DNA of 16,189 nucleotides. It comes from Chloroflexota bacterium (GTDB lineage Bacteria; Chloroflexota; UBA5177; JANWHV01). Position 1 is the first letter of the stretch, and each line of letters opens with the position of its first letter. A program made the position numbers and the translations under genes. Of the stretch, positions 7,055 to 13,600 are shown piece after piece. The stretch spans positions 1-16,189 of the forward strand of contig JAQBPC010000314.1 in NCBI GenBank assembly GCA_028287725.1, in the 5' to 3' direction. The notes under the pieces were generated by a model that ran no database searches, had not been told where the DNA came from, and saw only the letters and a program-made list of their open reading frames with translations.

Positions 7055-8479
7055 ATGATCCAGTATCAGCAACCTCGCCTTGCCGGCCAGGACCCTGCCG
7101 TTTTGTACCCGCGGCTGGTAGACGATAACCACCACGCACCGCACCCGCGCCTGGTCGGTGAGGATCAGGAAATTCCGCTCGTGACTGGCGAATCGCGGCG
7201 ACATGTCAACTTCGACTACGCGGCGAGCGCGCCGCCTCTCGTCGAGGTGGCGGAGGCGGTAACCGCGCTGCTACCGTTTTACAGCAGCGTCCATCGCGGG
7301 GCCGGTTACAAGTCCCAAGTCTCAACGCGGGCGTACGAGAGTGCCCGTAAATCGGTGCACGCCTTCTTTGGCGCCCGGCCCGACGACACACTTATCTTTA
7401 CGCGGCACACAACCGATGCGCTCAATCTGTTGGCCACCTGCTTGCCCGACGGCGCCAGGGTATTGGCCACCGCGGTTGAGCATCACGCCAATTTGCTGCC
7501 GTGGCGGCGTGGGCGTGTCGACTATGTGCCCGTCCCGGCCGGTCCCTCCGAGCTGTTGCAGTCGCTTGAGGCTGCCCTGGCACAGGCGGACGGCACGATC
7601 GCGCTGGTCGCGGTGACGGGCGCCTCGAATGTAACCGGCGAGATCTGGCCGCTTGCCGAGATCGCTACGTTGGCCCACCAGTACGGCGCGCGGGTGTTGG
7701 TCGATGCGGCCCAGCTCGCTCCCCATGCGCCAATCGACATCGCAGCGCTCGACCTGGATTACCTCGCCATGTCGGGCCATAAGCTCTATGCCCCTTTCGG
7801 CATCGGGGTACTCATCGGACGACCGGACTGGCTGGCACAGGCCTCGCCGATGGTGCACGGTGGCGGGGCGGTGGAGTCCGTGACGCTCGACGACGTGGTG
7901 TGGCGAGGTTTGCCTGAGCGACACGAAGCGGGCACGCCCAATCTGGTTGGCGCCGTGGCGCTTGGCGTAGCCTGTCAAACCTTGCTGGCTTTTGGCATGG
8001 ACAAGCTGGCGGCCGAGGAAGCTGAGCTGTACGAACACGCCTGGGCGCGCCTCTCTGCCATCAGCGGCTTGTCGCTCTACACGGTGTGGGACCAGACGCA
8101 TCCCCATATCGGCGTCCTGACCTTCAATCTCGAGGGGTACGATCACGGCAAGCTGGCCACGATACTCAGTGCCGAGTACGGCATCAGCGTCCGTTCCGGC
8201 AGCTTCTGCGCGCACCCGCTTGTGCAGCATCTCCTGCGGATCGACGACAGCGAGGCCAACATTGGCTGCGACCCCGTGCCGAACGACACTCAGGACCGCC
8301 CACTAGGCGCGGTCCGGCTCAGCATAGGGTTGGGTACCACTCGCGACGATGTCGACTACGTGGCAGATGCCTTGTTGGAGTTAGCCGAAAACGGGCCGCG
8401 GTGGCAGTATGGCCAAAGCCCGGACACCGGCGAGTACAGGCCCGTTCCGGAAACGCGTGTGTGGCCCGCGCCGTTTTGA
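7055..8479 (+). CDS. PLP-dependent class V aminotransferase, cysteine desulfurase-like (SufS/CsdA type)
   Basis: The protein has 474 residues, longer than typical SufS (about 410). Residues 1-49 are a low-similarity extension rich in P, H and D, and a tail follows residue 445. The core begins VNFDYAASAPP (51-61). Cofactor residues are His143/His144 in AVEHHANLLPW, Asp217 and Gln220 in LVDAAQLAPH, and the Schiff-base Lys243 in MSGHKLYAPFG. Cys385 in RSGSFCAHPL is at the position of the catalytic cysteine, so sulfur transfer from cysteine is plausible. The start ATG has GGAGGT 7 nt upstream. No SufBCDU or scaffold genes are adjacent, so a role in Fe-S assembly is not supported by context. The SAM-I leader instead ties the gene to sulfur or methionine status. 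Alternatives are cysteine or selenocysteine lyase. Confidence 0.85.
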   Translation: MIQYQQPRLAGQDPAVLYPRLVDDNHHAPHPRLVGEDQEIPLVTGESRRHVNFDYAASAPPLVEVAEAVTALLPFYSSVHRGAGYKSQVSTRAYESARKSVHAFFGARPDDTLIFTRHTTDALNLLATCLPDGARVLATAVEHHANLLPWRRGRVDYVPVPAGPSELLQSLEAALAQADGTIALVAVTGASNVTGEIWPLAEIATLAHQYGARVLVDAAQLAPHAPIDIAALDLDYLAMSGHKLYAPFGIGVLIGRPDWLAQASPMVHGGGAVESVTLDDVVWRGLPERHEAGTPNLVGAVALGVACQTLLAFGMDKLAAEEAELYEHAWARLSAISGLSLYTVWDQTHPHIGVLTFNLEGYDHGKLATILSAEYGISVRSGSFCAHPLVQHLLRIDDSEANIGCDPVPNDTQDRPLGAVRLSIGLGTTRDDVDYVADALLELAENGPRWQYGQSPDTGEYRPVPETRVWPAPF

Positions 8480-8514
8480 TAGCTCAGCGATTCGCAGCAG
8501 CTTGAGCGTGGGTT

Positions 8515-8547
8515 TTGGCGCCGCGGCGCATTGCGTGCCGGCGCCAA
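8515..8547. terminator. Hairpin between convergent genes, probable terminator
   Basis: Perfect 9-bp arms, TTGGCGCCG (8515-8523) and CGGCGCCAA (8539-8547), enclose a 15-nt loop. It lies between the stop codons of two convergent genes. The T-tract is poor on both strands (TTT only after a gap), so efficiency is uncertain. Confidence 0.5.
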
Positions 8548-8552
8548 GTAGT

Positions 8553-9446
8553 TTACGCGATCGGCATTACAGACAGCAGCGCGATGCCTTCAGCTGTCTG
8601 CACCTTGACAGCGTTCTCAAATCGCTCAAGCACGGTGCCCGGTTCGGCGCGTGGCGGCGCATCGGGCAAGTTCGCCAGGCCATCGACCAAATATTCACGT
8701 CCACCGATCACCGCTTTCGCCTGCGGAGTCACTAGATTCAGCGCCGCTACCCGTAGCTTGAGCACAGCAGCGGGGACGTTCCAGTCCAGCCACATGTCCT
8801 CGTCCGTGAACGAGGCGGCGTATGAGGCTTGGGACGAATCTTGGGGCGTGCCGGGCTCATCGGCCAGCGCACGTGGGACACCCTCATCAAGGGCTTTCAC
8901 AATCAGTCCCTCCCACGTCTCCAGAACGCTTTGCTGCGAGACATCGCCCGGCATCGGCGCCACCTGGCGGCTCAGTATCGGGCCCGTGTCGAAATCGGCT
9001 TCGGTGCGGTGCAGCGTGGCGCCAAGCAGCGGCTCGCCGTTGTACACCATCCGCGCCGGGTTGGGGCCCCGATAGGCGGGCAGCGGAGCCGGATGAAGGT
9101 TCACGGCGCCGTGCCGCGGCAGCGCGAGAACTTCGGGCGGGATGCGGTAGGGAAAGGTGAACGACAGGATCAGATCGGGATCTAGTGCGGCGATCATAGG
9201 TGCGATGCGCCGCATTCCCGTTGTGACGAGGATGTCTTGGTCTGGCGGCGTCTCCGCAATGATGTCCCGGTACATGACGTTCCGTGCTCGCGCTGGCCCC
9301 GGCGTCGTGACGATCAAACGAAACGTGAAGCCGCTGCGTTCCGCCCAGGCTCGCAAGAGGCGATAGGCATTTGGCTCAACGCAATAGAGCACGATACGCG
9401 GACCGGCGGGCTGCTTGGCGCCATTCGGAGTGACCACGAAACTCAT
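8553..9446 (-). CDS. Formyltransferase-family protein (methionyl-tRNA formyltransferase-like)
   Basis: This is a 297-residue protein of the formyl_trans_N fold, which uses 10-formyltetrahydrofolate. The catalytic triad of the family is present: Asn116 and His118 in AVNLHPAPLPAYRGPNP, and Asp153 in EADFDTGPIL. Residues 18-160 form the Rossmann-like catalytic domain; the rest resembles the small C-terminal domain of Fmt. The loop reads HPAPLPAYRGPNP, whereas Fmt usually has SLLPRWRGAAPI. It is therefore more likely a small-molecule or sugar-amine formyltransferase, or a hydrolase-like relative, than the housekeeping enzyme. No def, priA or rsmB gene is nearby, which also argues against fmt. The ATG at 9446 lacks a clear ribosome site. 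It is divergent from the FAD oxidoreductase gene. Confidence 0.82.
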   Translation of the reverse strand: MSFVVTPNGAKQPAGPRIVLYCVEPNAYRLLRAWAERSGFTFRLIVTTPGPARARNVMYRDIIAETPPDQDILVTTGMRRIAPMIAALDPDLILSFTFPYRIPPEVLALPRHGAVNLHPAPLPAYRGPNPARMVYNGEPLLGATLHRTEADFDTGPILSRQVAPMPGDVSQQSVLETWEGLIVKALDEGVPRALADEPGTPQDSSQASYAASFTDEDMWLDWNVPAAVLKLRVAALNLVTPQAKAVIGGREYLVDGLANLPDAPPRAEPGTVLERFENAVKVQTAEGIALLSVMPIA

Positions 9447-9757
9447 TATCTAGGCGAAGGGGTGTTGGCGTTGTGCCGTAGCGTCTGGCCTTCGTCGCTT
9501 TGCATCATACCCTATCGCCTTAGCTGCATTGGTGCTCAGGTACGCTTATGTTGGTTGCTTGCGCCTGTCCATGCATCGCTCGCTCACTCGCTAGCGTGCT
9601 CAACCTCGAGTATACGCGGAGAATCGTCCGATGTGGCACCCAGAATCCGTGCGCGCGTAAAACTGTTAGCCAGTCCATATGATGGGCGCTCTCTGATACG
9701 GCATACTAATGATGCCTCGTTGCGGTGTGGTAAAGGCTGGGTTTAGGAGTTGCTTGA
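9447..9757. other. Divergent intergenic region of the formyltransferase and oxidoreductase genes
   Basis: No gene is seen in these 311 bases. A 17-bp inverted repeat, GGCAT-N7-ATGCC (9700-9716), contains TACTAAT, a possible -10 element for the oxidoreductase, about 42 nt before its start codon. A repressor bound there could block that promoter; this is inference. Confidence 0.4.
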
Positions 9758-10987
9758 ATGCCGTCGCAAGCGGATGCTGTGGTAATTGGCGCTGGTGCGT
9801 TGGGGCTCAGTACCGCCTACCACCTGGCGAGCATGGGACTGCGCGAGGTGGTGGTGCTCGATCGATTCGCCCCCGGTTCCCAGGCGTCACCTCGGGCGGC
9901 GGGTCTGTTCAAACAGATCCAGACAGACATTACGCGCACCCGGCTTGCCGCGCTGAGCATCCAGAAGGTGACGAACTTCGCAGCGGAAACCGGCGTCGAT
10001 CTGCCGGTACAGCGATCCGGCAGCATTCTGGCGGCGCGCACCCAGAAGTACGCGGAGATTGTGCGCGCAGAGGCGGCGCAGGCGCGGGCTTGGGGCGTCG
10101 ATCTCGCATTGCTGGATTCGGATGAGGCACACAGGCTGATGCCGTACCTTGAGGCGGGCACGACCGCCGCTGCCTGCTACACCCCTGGTGACGTGTATAT
10201 CGAAGAGCCGGCCAGCCTGCTCATGGCCTATCTGCAAGCAGGCGCTAAGCTTGGCGTTACCGTGCTCGGCAATACGCCGGTCACCGGTATTCGCGTGAAG
10301 AACGGCGAGGTAGTCGGGGCGCTGACCTCGGAGGGCAGCATCGCCACGCCTATCGTGGTAGACGCGGCCGGCGCCTGGGCGCGGCAAGTGGGCAGCTTGG
10401 CGGACGCGCAGGTGATAGTGGCGCCGATACGGCACCAGCTCTACATCACCGATCCGATACTCGGTGTTGAGCCAACGTATCCCATCCTCAGGTCTATCGA
10501 CACGGCAGTGTACATCCGGCCGGCTCGCGGCGGCCTGATGTTCGGCGCTTTCGAGAAAGATCCGCTGCCGCTCGACCCCAGGGAACGGGGCTCGAGCTTT
10601 TCCATGGACGATGTGCCGTTGGAGCTCGCCGTGCTCGAGAGGCTAACGGAGTCGATTGCGGATCAGGTGCCCGCGCTGCATGGCGCGACGGTCAACGAGC
10701 ACCGCGGCGGTTTGTTCACTATGACATCCGATGGGCAGTTTATCGTCGGTCCGCAGCCTGGCATTGCCGGCCTTTGGAGCGCGACGGGCTGCAATGGCAG
10801 CGGCTTTTCGCTTTCGCCGGGCATCGGCCAGGTGTTGGCGGAGTGGATCGTTACCGGCGCGGCGTCCATGGACCTATCCGCCTTGGCGCCGGGCCGCTTC
10901 GCACGAGTCCATGATGAGGACTGGCTTCGCGAAGCGGCAGTCTGGCAGTACAGCCATTATTACGAGCGCGACGAACCACCGGTCTGA
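9758..10987 (+). CDS. FAD-dependent amino acid or amine oxidoreductase (DadA/glycine-sarcosine oxidase family)
   Basis: The 409-residue protein opens with the FAD-binding beta-alpha-beta unit: AVVIGAGALGLSTAYHLAS, with the GxGxxG glycines at 11, 13 and 16. The acidic Asp35 in VVVLDRFAPG would bind the adenosine ribose. SQASPRAAGLFKQ is where this family contacts the flavin. Near the C-terminus, LWSATGCNGSGFSLSPGIGQ is the second flavin-binding motif of DAO-type enzymes. These features place it with D-amino acid dehydrogenase, glycine oxidase and sarcosine oxidase beta subunit. It should oxidise a secondary or primary amine next to a carboxylate. The exact substrate is not readable. AGGAG lies 7 nt before the ATG. 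It diverges from a folate-dependent formyltransferase, so a shared one-carbon theme is possible. It is a single gene, with no sarcosine oxidase alpha, gamma or delta partners. Confidence 0.87.
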   Translation: MPSQADAVVIGAGALGLSTAYHLASMGLREVVVLDRFAPGSQASPRAAGLFKQIQTDITRTRLAALSIQKVTNFAAETGVDLPVQRSGSILAARTQKYAEIVRAEAAQARAWGVDLALLDSDEAHRLMPYLEAGTTAAACYTPGDVYIEEPASLLMAYLQAGAKLGVTVLGNTPVTGIRVKNGEVVGALTSEGSIATPIVVDAAGAWARQVGSLADAQVIVAPIRHQLYITDPILGVEPTYPILRSIDTAVYIRPARGGLMFGAFEKDPLPLDPRERGSSFSMDDVPLELAVLERLTESIADQVPALHGATVNEHRGGLFTMTSDGQFIVGPQPGIAGLWSATGCNGSGFSLSPGIGQVLAEWIVTGAASMDLSALAPGRFARVHDEDWLREAAVWQYSHYYERDEPPV

Positions 10988-11026
10988 GCGTGACGCGGGT
11001 ATCTGGAGTCGGGGCTGTGACGAAGC

Positions 11027-11458
11027 TCAGCGGACAGACTCTTCCTTAGTCTGGTCGCCTAAGCGGCTCACCAACTCAGCGAGAAGCGCTGACGCTTTGT
11101 CCAATCGGGCTTCCTGCTCGGCCAAGCGCTCTGTCAGATAACTAATCGTAGATTTCTGTTCTTCAAGGAGCGCCACCAACGCTGCTACCTTAGGTGCGAC
11201 GCCCGGCTGCTTTCGGCTCCCACCCCGCTGCCGCTTGCGTCCCGCTTTCACCAGCGTGGCGCCGGAAGTGCGCTGGACTTGCCAGCGCTCGATTTCCTCA
11301 GGCTGGAACACAAGTTGCGGTCCGCGCAAGCCCAGCACGTAGCGCATCGGCAACTGGCCGGCATGAACTGCTCGCCGAACGGTCTTCACGGATCGACCCG
11401 CGATACGGGCCACGTCCTGCACGGTTAAGTCATTTGGGCACGCGTCAACAATCTCCAT
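11027..11458 (-). CDS. Helix-turn-helix DNA-binding protein with coiled-coil tail
   Basis: The predicted protein has 143 residues from the ATG at 11458. Residues about 10-60 form a MerR/excisionase-type helix-turn-helix (LTVQDVARIAGRSVKTVRRA, then a wing with LRGPQLVFQPEEIERWQ). A basic linker (KAGRKRQRGGSRKQ) follows, and residues 87-135 are heptad-like (VAALVALLEEQKSTISYLTE), so it probably dimerises. It resembles single-domain regulators that pick a promoter or a plasmid site; the target is unknown. The frame stays open upstream to 11626, but that part has odd composition and overlaps the preceding gene, so the internal ATG is preferred. There is no Shine-Dalgarno sequence. TACTAT ends 7 nt before the ATG, which would fit a leaderless transcript. 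It converges on the oxidoreductase gene. Confidence 0.75.
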   Translation of the reverse strand: MEIVDACPNDLTVQDVARIAGRSVKTVRRAVHAGQLPMRYVLGLRGPQLVFQPEEIERWQVQRTSGATLVKAGRKRQRGGSRKQPGVAPKVAALVALLEEQKSTISYLTERLAEQEARLDKASALLAELVSRLGDQTKEESVR

Positions 11459-11588
11459 ACCGCATATAGTAATGCGAATCCATGCGCGTTGTATAGGGTA
11501 GACGGCCCATATCCGCGGCATTTTTGCAGGGAAATTTCGCGAACATACGATTTCGGCGTCTTTACCCTGCCGGCGCGACGCCATTGCC

Positions 11589-12023
11589 TCAAATGAATCG
11601 CTGAAACGATAAAAGATCCTGATCAAGGTGAGGGTGACCTGCCGTCAGATTATGACAAGCGTCTAGCCTTCGTAGCAGTGTAACCAGGGTATCCGCGGCA
11701 ACCGGCTTGTACAGAATCAGACAGTCGTGCTCTTCCAAGAAGGCGTGGTGTTTGGCACGATCCTGCAAGCTCTCGCAGTAGATGATGATTGGCAGCGCAT
11801 GAAGATCCGGATTCAGCCCTGCCCGTTCGACGATCGTCCATCCGTTGGCAGGATAGTCCAGTGCCAGGTCAAGTACGATGGCGTCGGGCCGTAGGTCACA
11901 GAGACGACCGTAGCTTGCCTGGCCTTCCGGCAGGTGCGATAGCTCGTACCCGGCCTCTTTAAGGTGCCGACTCGTATCCGCCGGCACCGGCAACCCCTGT
12001 GTAACAACCGCTATGTTCCTCAT
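11589..12023 (-). CDS. Receiver-like (CheY-fold) protein with incomplete phosphorylation site
   Basis: This is a 144-residue, single-domain protein. DAIVLDLALDYPANGWTIVE places Asp52 where the phospho-acceptor of response regulators sits, and LILYKPVAADTL gives the conserved Lys106-Pro. Two expected features are missing. The acidic pair that binds magnesium (usually VVDDE) reads AVVTQGL here, and the switch Thr/Ser is Cys83 in PIIIYCES. Phosphorylation is therefore doubtful, and it may act as a constitutive binding partner. There is no output domain. Its start codon overlaps the stop of the upstream gene (ATGA, 12020-12023), so the two are translationally coupled and probably work together. 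It lies downstream of a two-component gene pair on the same strand. Confidence 0.75.
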   Translation of the reverse strand: MRNIAVVTQGLPVPADTSRHLKEAGYELSHLPEGQASYGRLCDLRPDAIVLDLALDYPANGWTIVERAGLNPDLHALPIIIYCESLQDRAKHHAFLEEHDCLILYKPVAADTLVTLLRRLDACHNLTAGHPHLDQDLLSFQRFI

Positions 12024-12430
12024 GGCATCTCTTCAGTCCACGCGCTGTCGGCATTATCTTTCGTCCGGGGAGCGCGGCGATGCGCCGTAGCTTTCGGCCG
12101 AACCTGCCGCTGCACCTCTGCCTGGAGGGCAATTAGGGCGGTGGAGCATTGCTCAATCTGCAGCCCGGCTTGGTTGAGCAAGCGGCGCACTTGGGTCTTG
12201 ATGCCGGATTGCTGCAAGAAGAATTGGTTTGCCAGTGTAGCGCTGGGTGTACTGGCTCCGGACGTTTGGGCCACCGGATGCTCGCACTGTACGATGGCGT
12301 CCTGAATCGATGTGCAAACCGCGTCGTACTGGTCGAGCAACATTTGTACGCGCAGCAGGCAAACACGCGTCATACGCAGTTCGGCCTGAAGATTGGCTGC
12401 AGTCCCGTGCAACCGCTCGGCTTTAGACAT
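12020..12430 (-). CDS. Small helical protein of unknown function coupled to the receiver-like gene
   Basis: I do not recognise this 136-residue protein. It is almost wholly helical by composition. Residues 1-50 hold amphipathic heptads (LHGTAANLQAELRMTRVCLL) with Cys24, Cys39 and Cys49. A Ser/Thr/Pro-rich linker covers about 54-66. A second helical region (IKTQVRRLLNQAGLQIEQCS) has Cys95, and the tail is basic then acidic. No membrane segment or signal peptide is visible. The pattern suggests a helical-hairpin or four-helix scaffold, such as a sensor or adaptor. The ATG at 12430 was chosen because GGAGGGG lies 6-7 nt upstream; an in-frame ATG at 12472 lacks such a site. Its stop overlaps the start of the receiver-like gene. 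Confidence 0.7.
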   Translation of the reverse strand: MSKAERLHGTAANLQAELRMTRVCLLRVQMLLDQYDAVCTSIQDAIVQCEHPVAQTSGASTPSATLANQFFLQQSGIKTQVRRLLNQAGLQIEQCSTALIALQAEVQRQVRPKATAHRRAPRTKDNADSAWTEEMP

Positions 12431-12559
12431 AACAATCCCCTCCGGCTCGCGCCGGCCATTCCTGTCTTGCATTTCCGATGTGGGTTGCGATAGTAGAGGC
12501 TACCGCCGGCCTTCGAGGACTGTCGCGGATGTCGGCACCGTCACGCCCGCGACTCGGGA

Positions 12560-12688
12560 TTACCGAACGTTGTCACCCTTGGCGATGAGGTCTCGGAGCT
12601 GCTGTCGCAGCCTGCTCAATAGCGGCGCGTCAAAACCAGATGGGCCCCATCGCCGATTCTTTTGATGTGTGTCGTCACATCTCACCAC
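12560..12688 (-). CDS. Small ORF, 42 residues, possible first gene of the cluster
   Basis: On the minus strand a GTG at 12688 (or the adjacent GTG at 12685) opens 42 codons ending in TAA at 12560. A G-rich stretch (GGGGGG) lies 4-7 nt upstream as a possible ribosome site. The N-terminal half is polar (MVRCDDTHQKNRRWGPSGFD) and the C-terminal half a regular amphipathic basic helix (APLLSRLRQQLRDLIAKGDN). The orderly heptad-like helix argues for real coding, but there is no homolog I recognise. It lies 129 bp before the 136-residue helical protein gene and about 50 bp after the tandem repeats, in the same direction. It could be a short regulator or a leader ORF; a chance ORF is also possible. 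Confidence 0.45.
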   Translation of the reverse strand: MVRCDDTHQKNRRWGPSGFDAPLLSRLRQQLRDLIAKGDNVR

Positions 12689-12740
12689 TACACCCCCCTG
12701 TCTCCACACTCAACAGTTTATGGGGCAAGTATGTACTATG

Positions 12741-12770
12741 GCATAAATGGGCATAAACATGTATAAATAT
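12741..12770. repeat. Three tandem 10-bp repeats, candidate response-regulator binding site
   Basis: GCATAAATGG, GCATAAACAT and GTATAAATAT follow each other with an exact 10-bp period. The core is GYATAAAY. One repeat per helical turn is the layout used by OmpR/PhoB-type regulators. The array lies between the OmpR-type regulator gene and the small-gene cluster, about 52 bp upstream of the 42-codon ORF. The rest of the 453-bp gap 12431-12883 shows no other clear element. Confidence 0.55.
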
Positions 12771-12883
12771 TACGCTGCCTAGAGGATAAACCTATTGAGA
12801 TACTTGCGCGGTCGCACGAGACGTTCTGCGAGGTGGATCCAAGCCGCATAACCGCGAAAGAATACGACGAGTGGGGGCGTGGA

Positions 12884-13600
12884 TCAGGCGCGCGCTGTAT
12901 GCTGCTCCACCATGGGCACGAAACGGTACCCGCTGTTCCATACAGTCTGGATGTAGCGCTGTTGTTCGGCGTCATCTCCTAGCTTTTGCCGGAGGCGCCC
13001 GATGAACACACGCACGTACTCAACCTGGCCAACATAGGCGGAGCCCCACACCTCGCGGAGCAGATACGCGACCGGCAGGGCGGTGCCGGCATGACGCATC
13101 AGCACTTCCAAGAGGCGAAACTCAGTGGTAGTCAGGGTTACCGGCGATCCGGCGACGGTTACGGCGTGCATGACCGGGTCAAGCGTTACTCCATCAATAT
13201 GCAGCTGCCTGCTGTTCTGCATGGAGGAGCCCTGTGCTCGGCGTACCAGGGCGCGTAAACGCGCCAGGAGCTCGAGGTGGTCGAACGGCTTCGTCAAGTA
13301 ATCATCCGCTCCGAGATCGAGCGCCCGTACTTTGTCGAGGGTGCTGTCGCGGACGGTCAGAATCATGACCGGCACACGGGAGGTCTCACGGATGCGTTGG
13401 CACACGGTGAAACCGTCGGGAGGTGGCATTTGCACGTCTAGCACTACAAGATCGGGCATTGTCTCCTGAAACATCTGTAACGCTTGCGTTCCGGTTGTGG
13501 CCACTTGCACCCTGCAATCCGGCCAGGTCATCCGAGCGCCTACGGAAACGATCGTGGCAATTGATGGCTCGTCCTCGGCAATGAGTATGGTAAAGCTCAC
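12884..13600 (-). CDS. OmpR/PhoB-family response regulator
   Basis: The protein has 238 residues. The receiver domain (1-120) has the acidic pair Asp10-Glu11 in LIAEDEPS, phospho-acceptor Asp55 in LVVLDVQMPPPDGF, switch Thr82 in MILTVRD, and Lys104 in ADDYLTKPF, so it should be phosphorylated. Residues about 130-228 form a winged helix: VTLTTTEFRLLEVLMRHAG, then VEYVRVFIGRLRQKLGDD and IQTVWNSGYRF, the standard PhoB/OmpR recognition helix and hairpin. The start is the GTG at 13600: GGAGGA lies 6 nt upstream, and the kinase stop overlaps it (GTGA). This coupling makes the adjacent kinase its likely phosphodonor. It is expected to act as a transcription factor binding tandem direct repeats, and a suitable array lies just downstream of its own gene. 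Confidence 0.93.
   Translation of the reverse strand: MSFTILIAEDEPSIATIVSVGARMTWPDCRVQVATTGTQALQMFQETMPDLVVLDVQMPPPDGFTVCQRIRETSRVPVMILTVRDSTLDKVRALDLGADDYLTKPFDHLELLARLRALVRRAQGSSMQNSRQLHIDGVTLDPVMHAVTVAGSPVTLTTTEFRLLEVLMRHAGTALPVAYLLREVWGSAYVGQVEYVRVFIGRLRQKLGDDAEQQRYIQTVWNSGYRFVPMVEQHTARA

Noticed and set aside
7322..8230. A 302-codon open frame on the minus strand
   Set aside because: It is antisense to the well-supported PLP enzyme, which has all its motifs and a strong ribosome site; the antisense product shows no recognisable domain and is rich in R, G and H, as expected from a GC-rich shadow frame.
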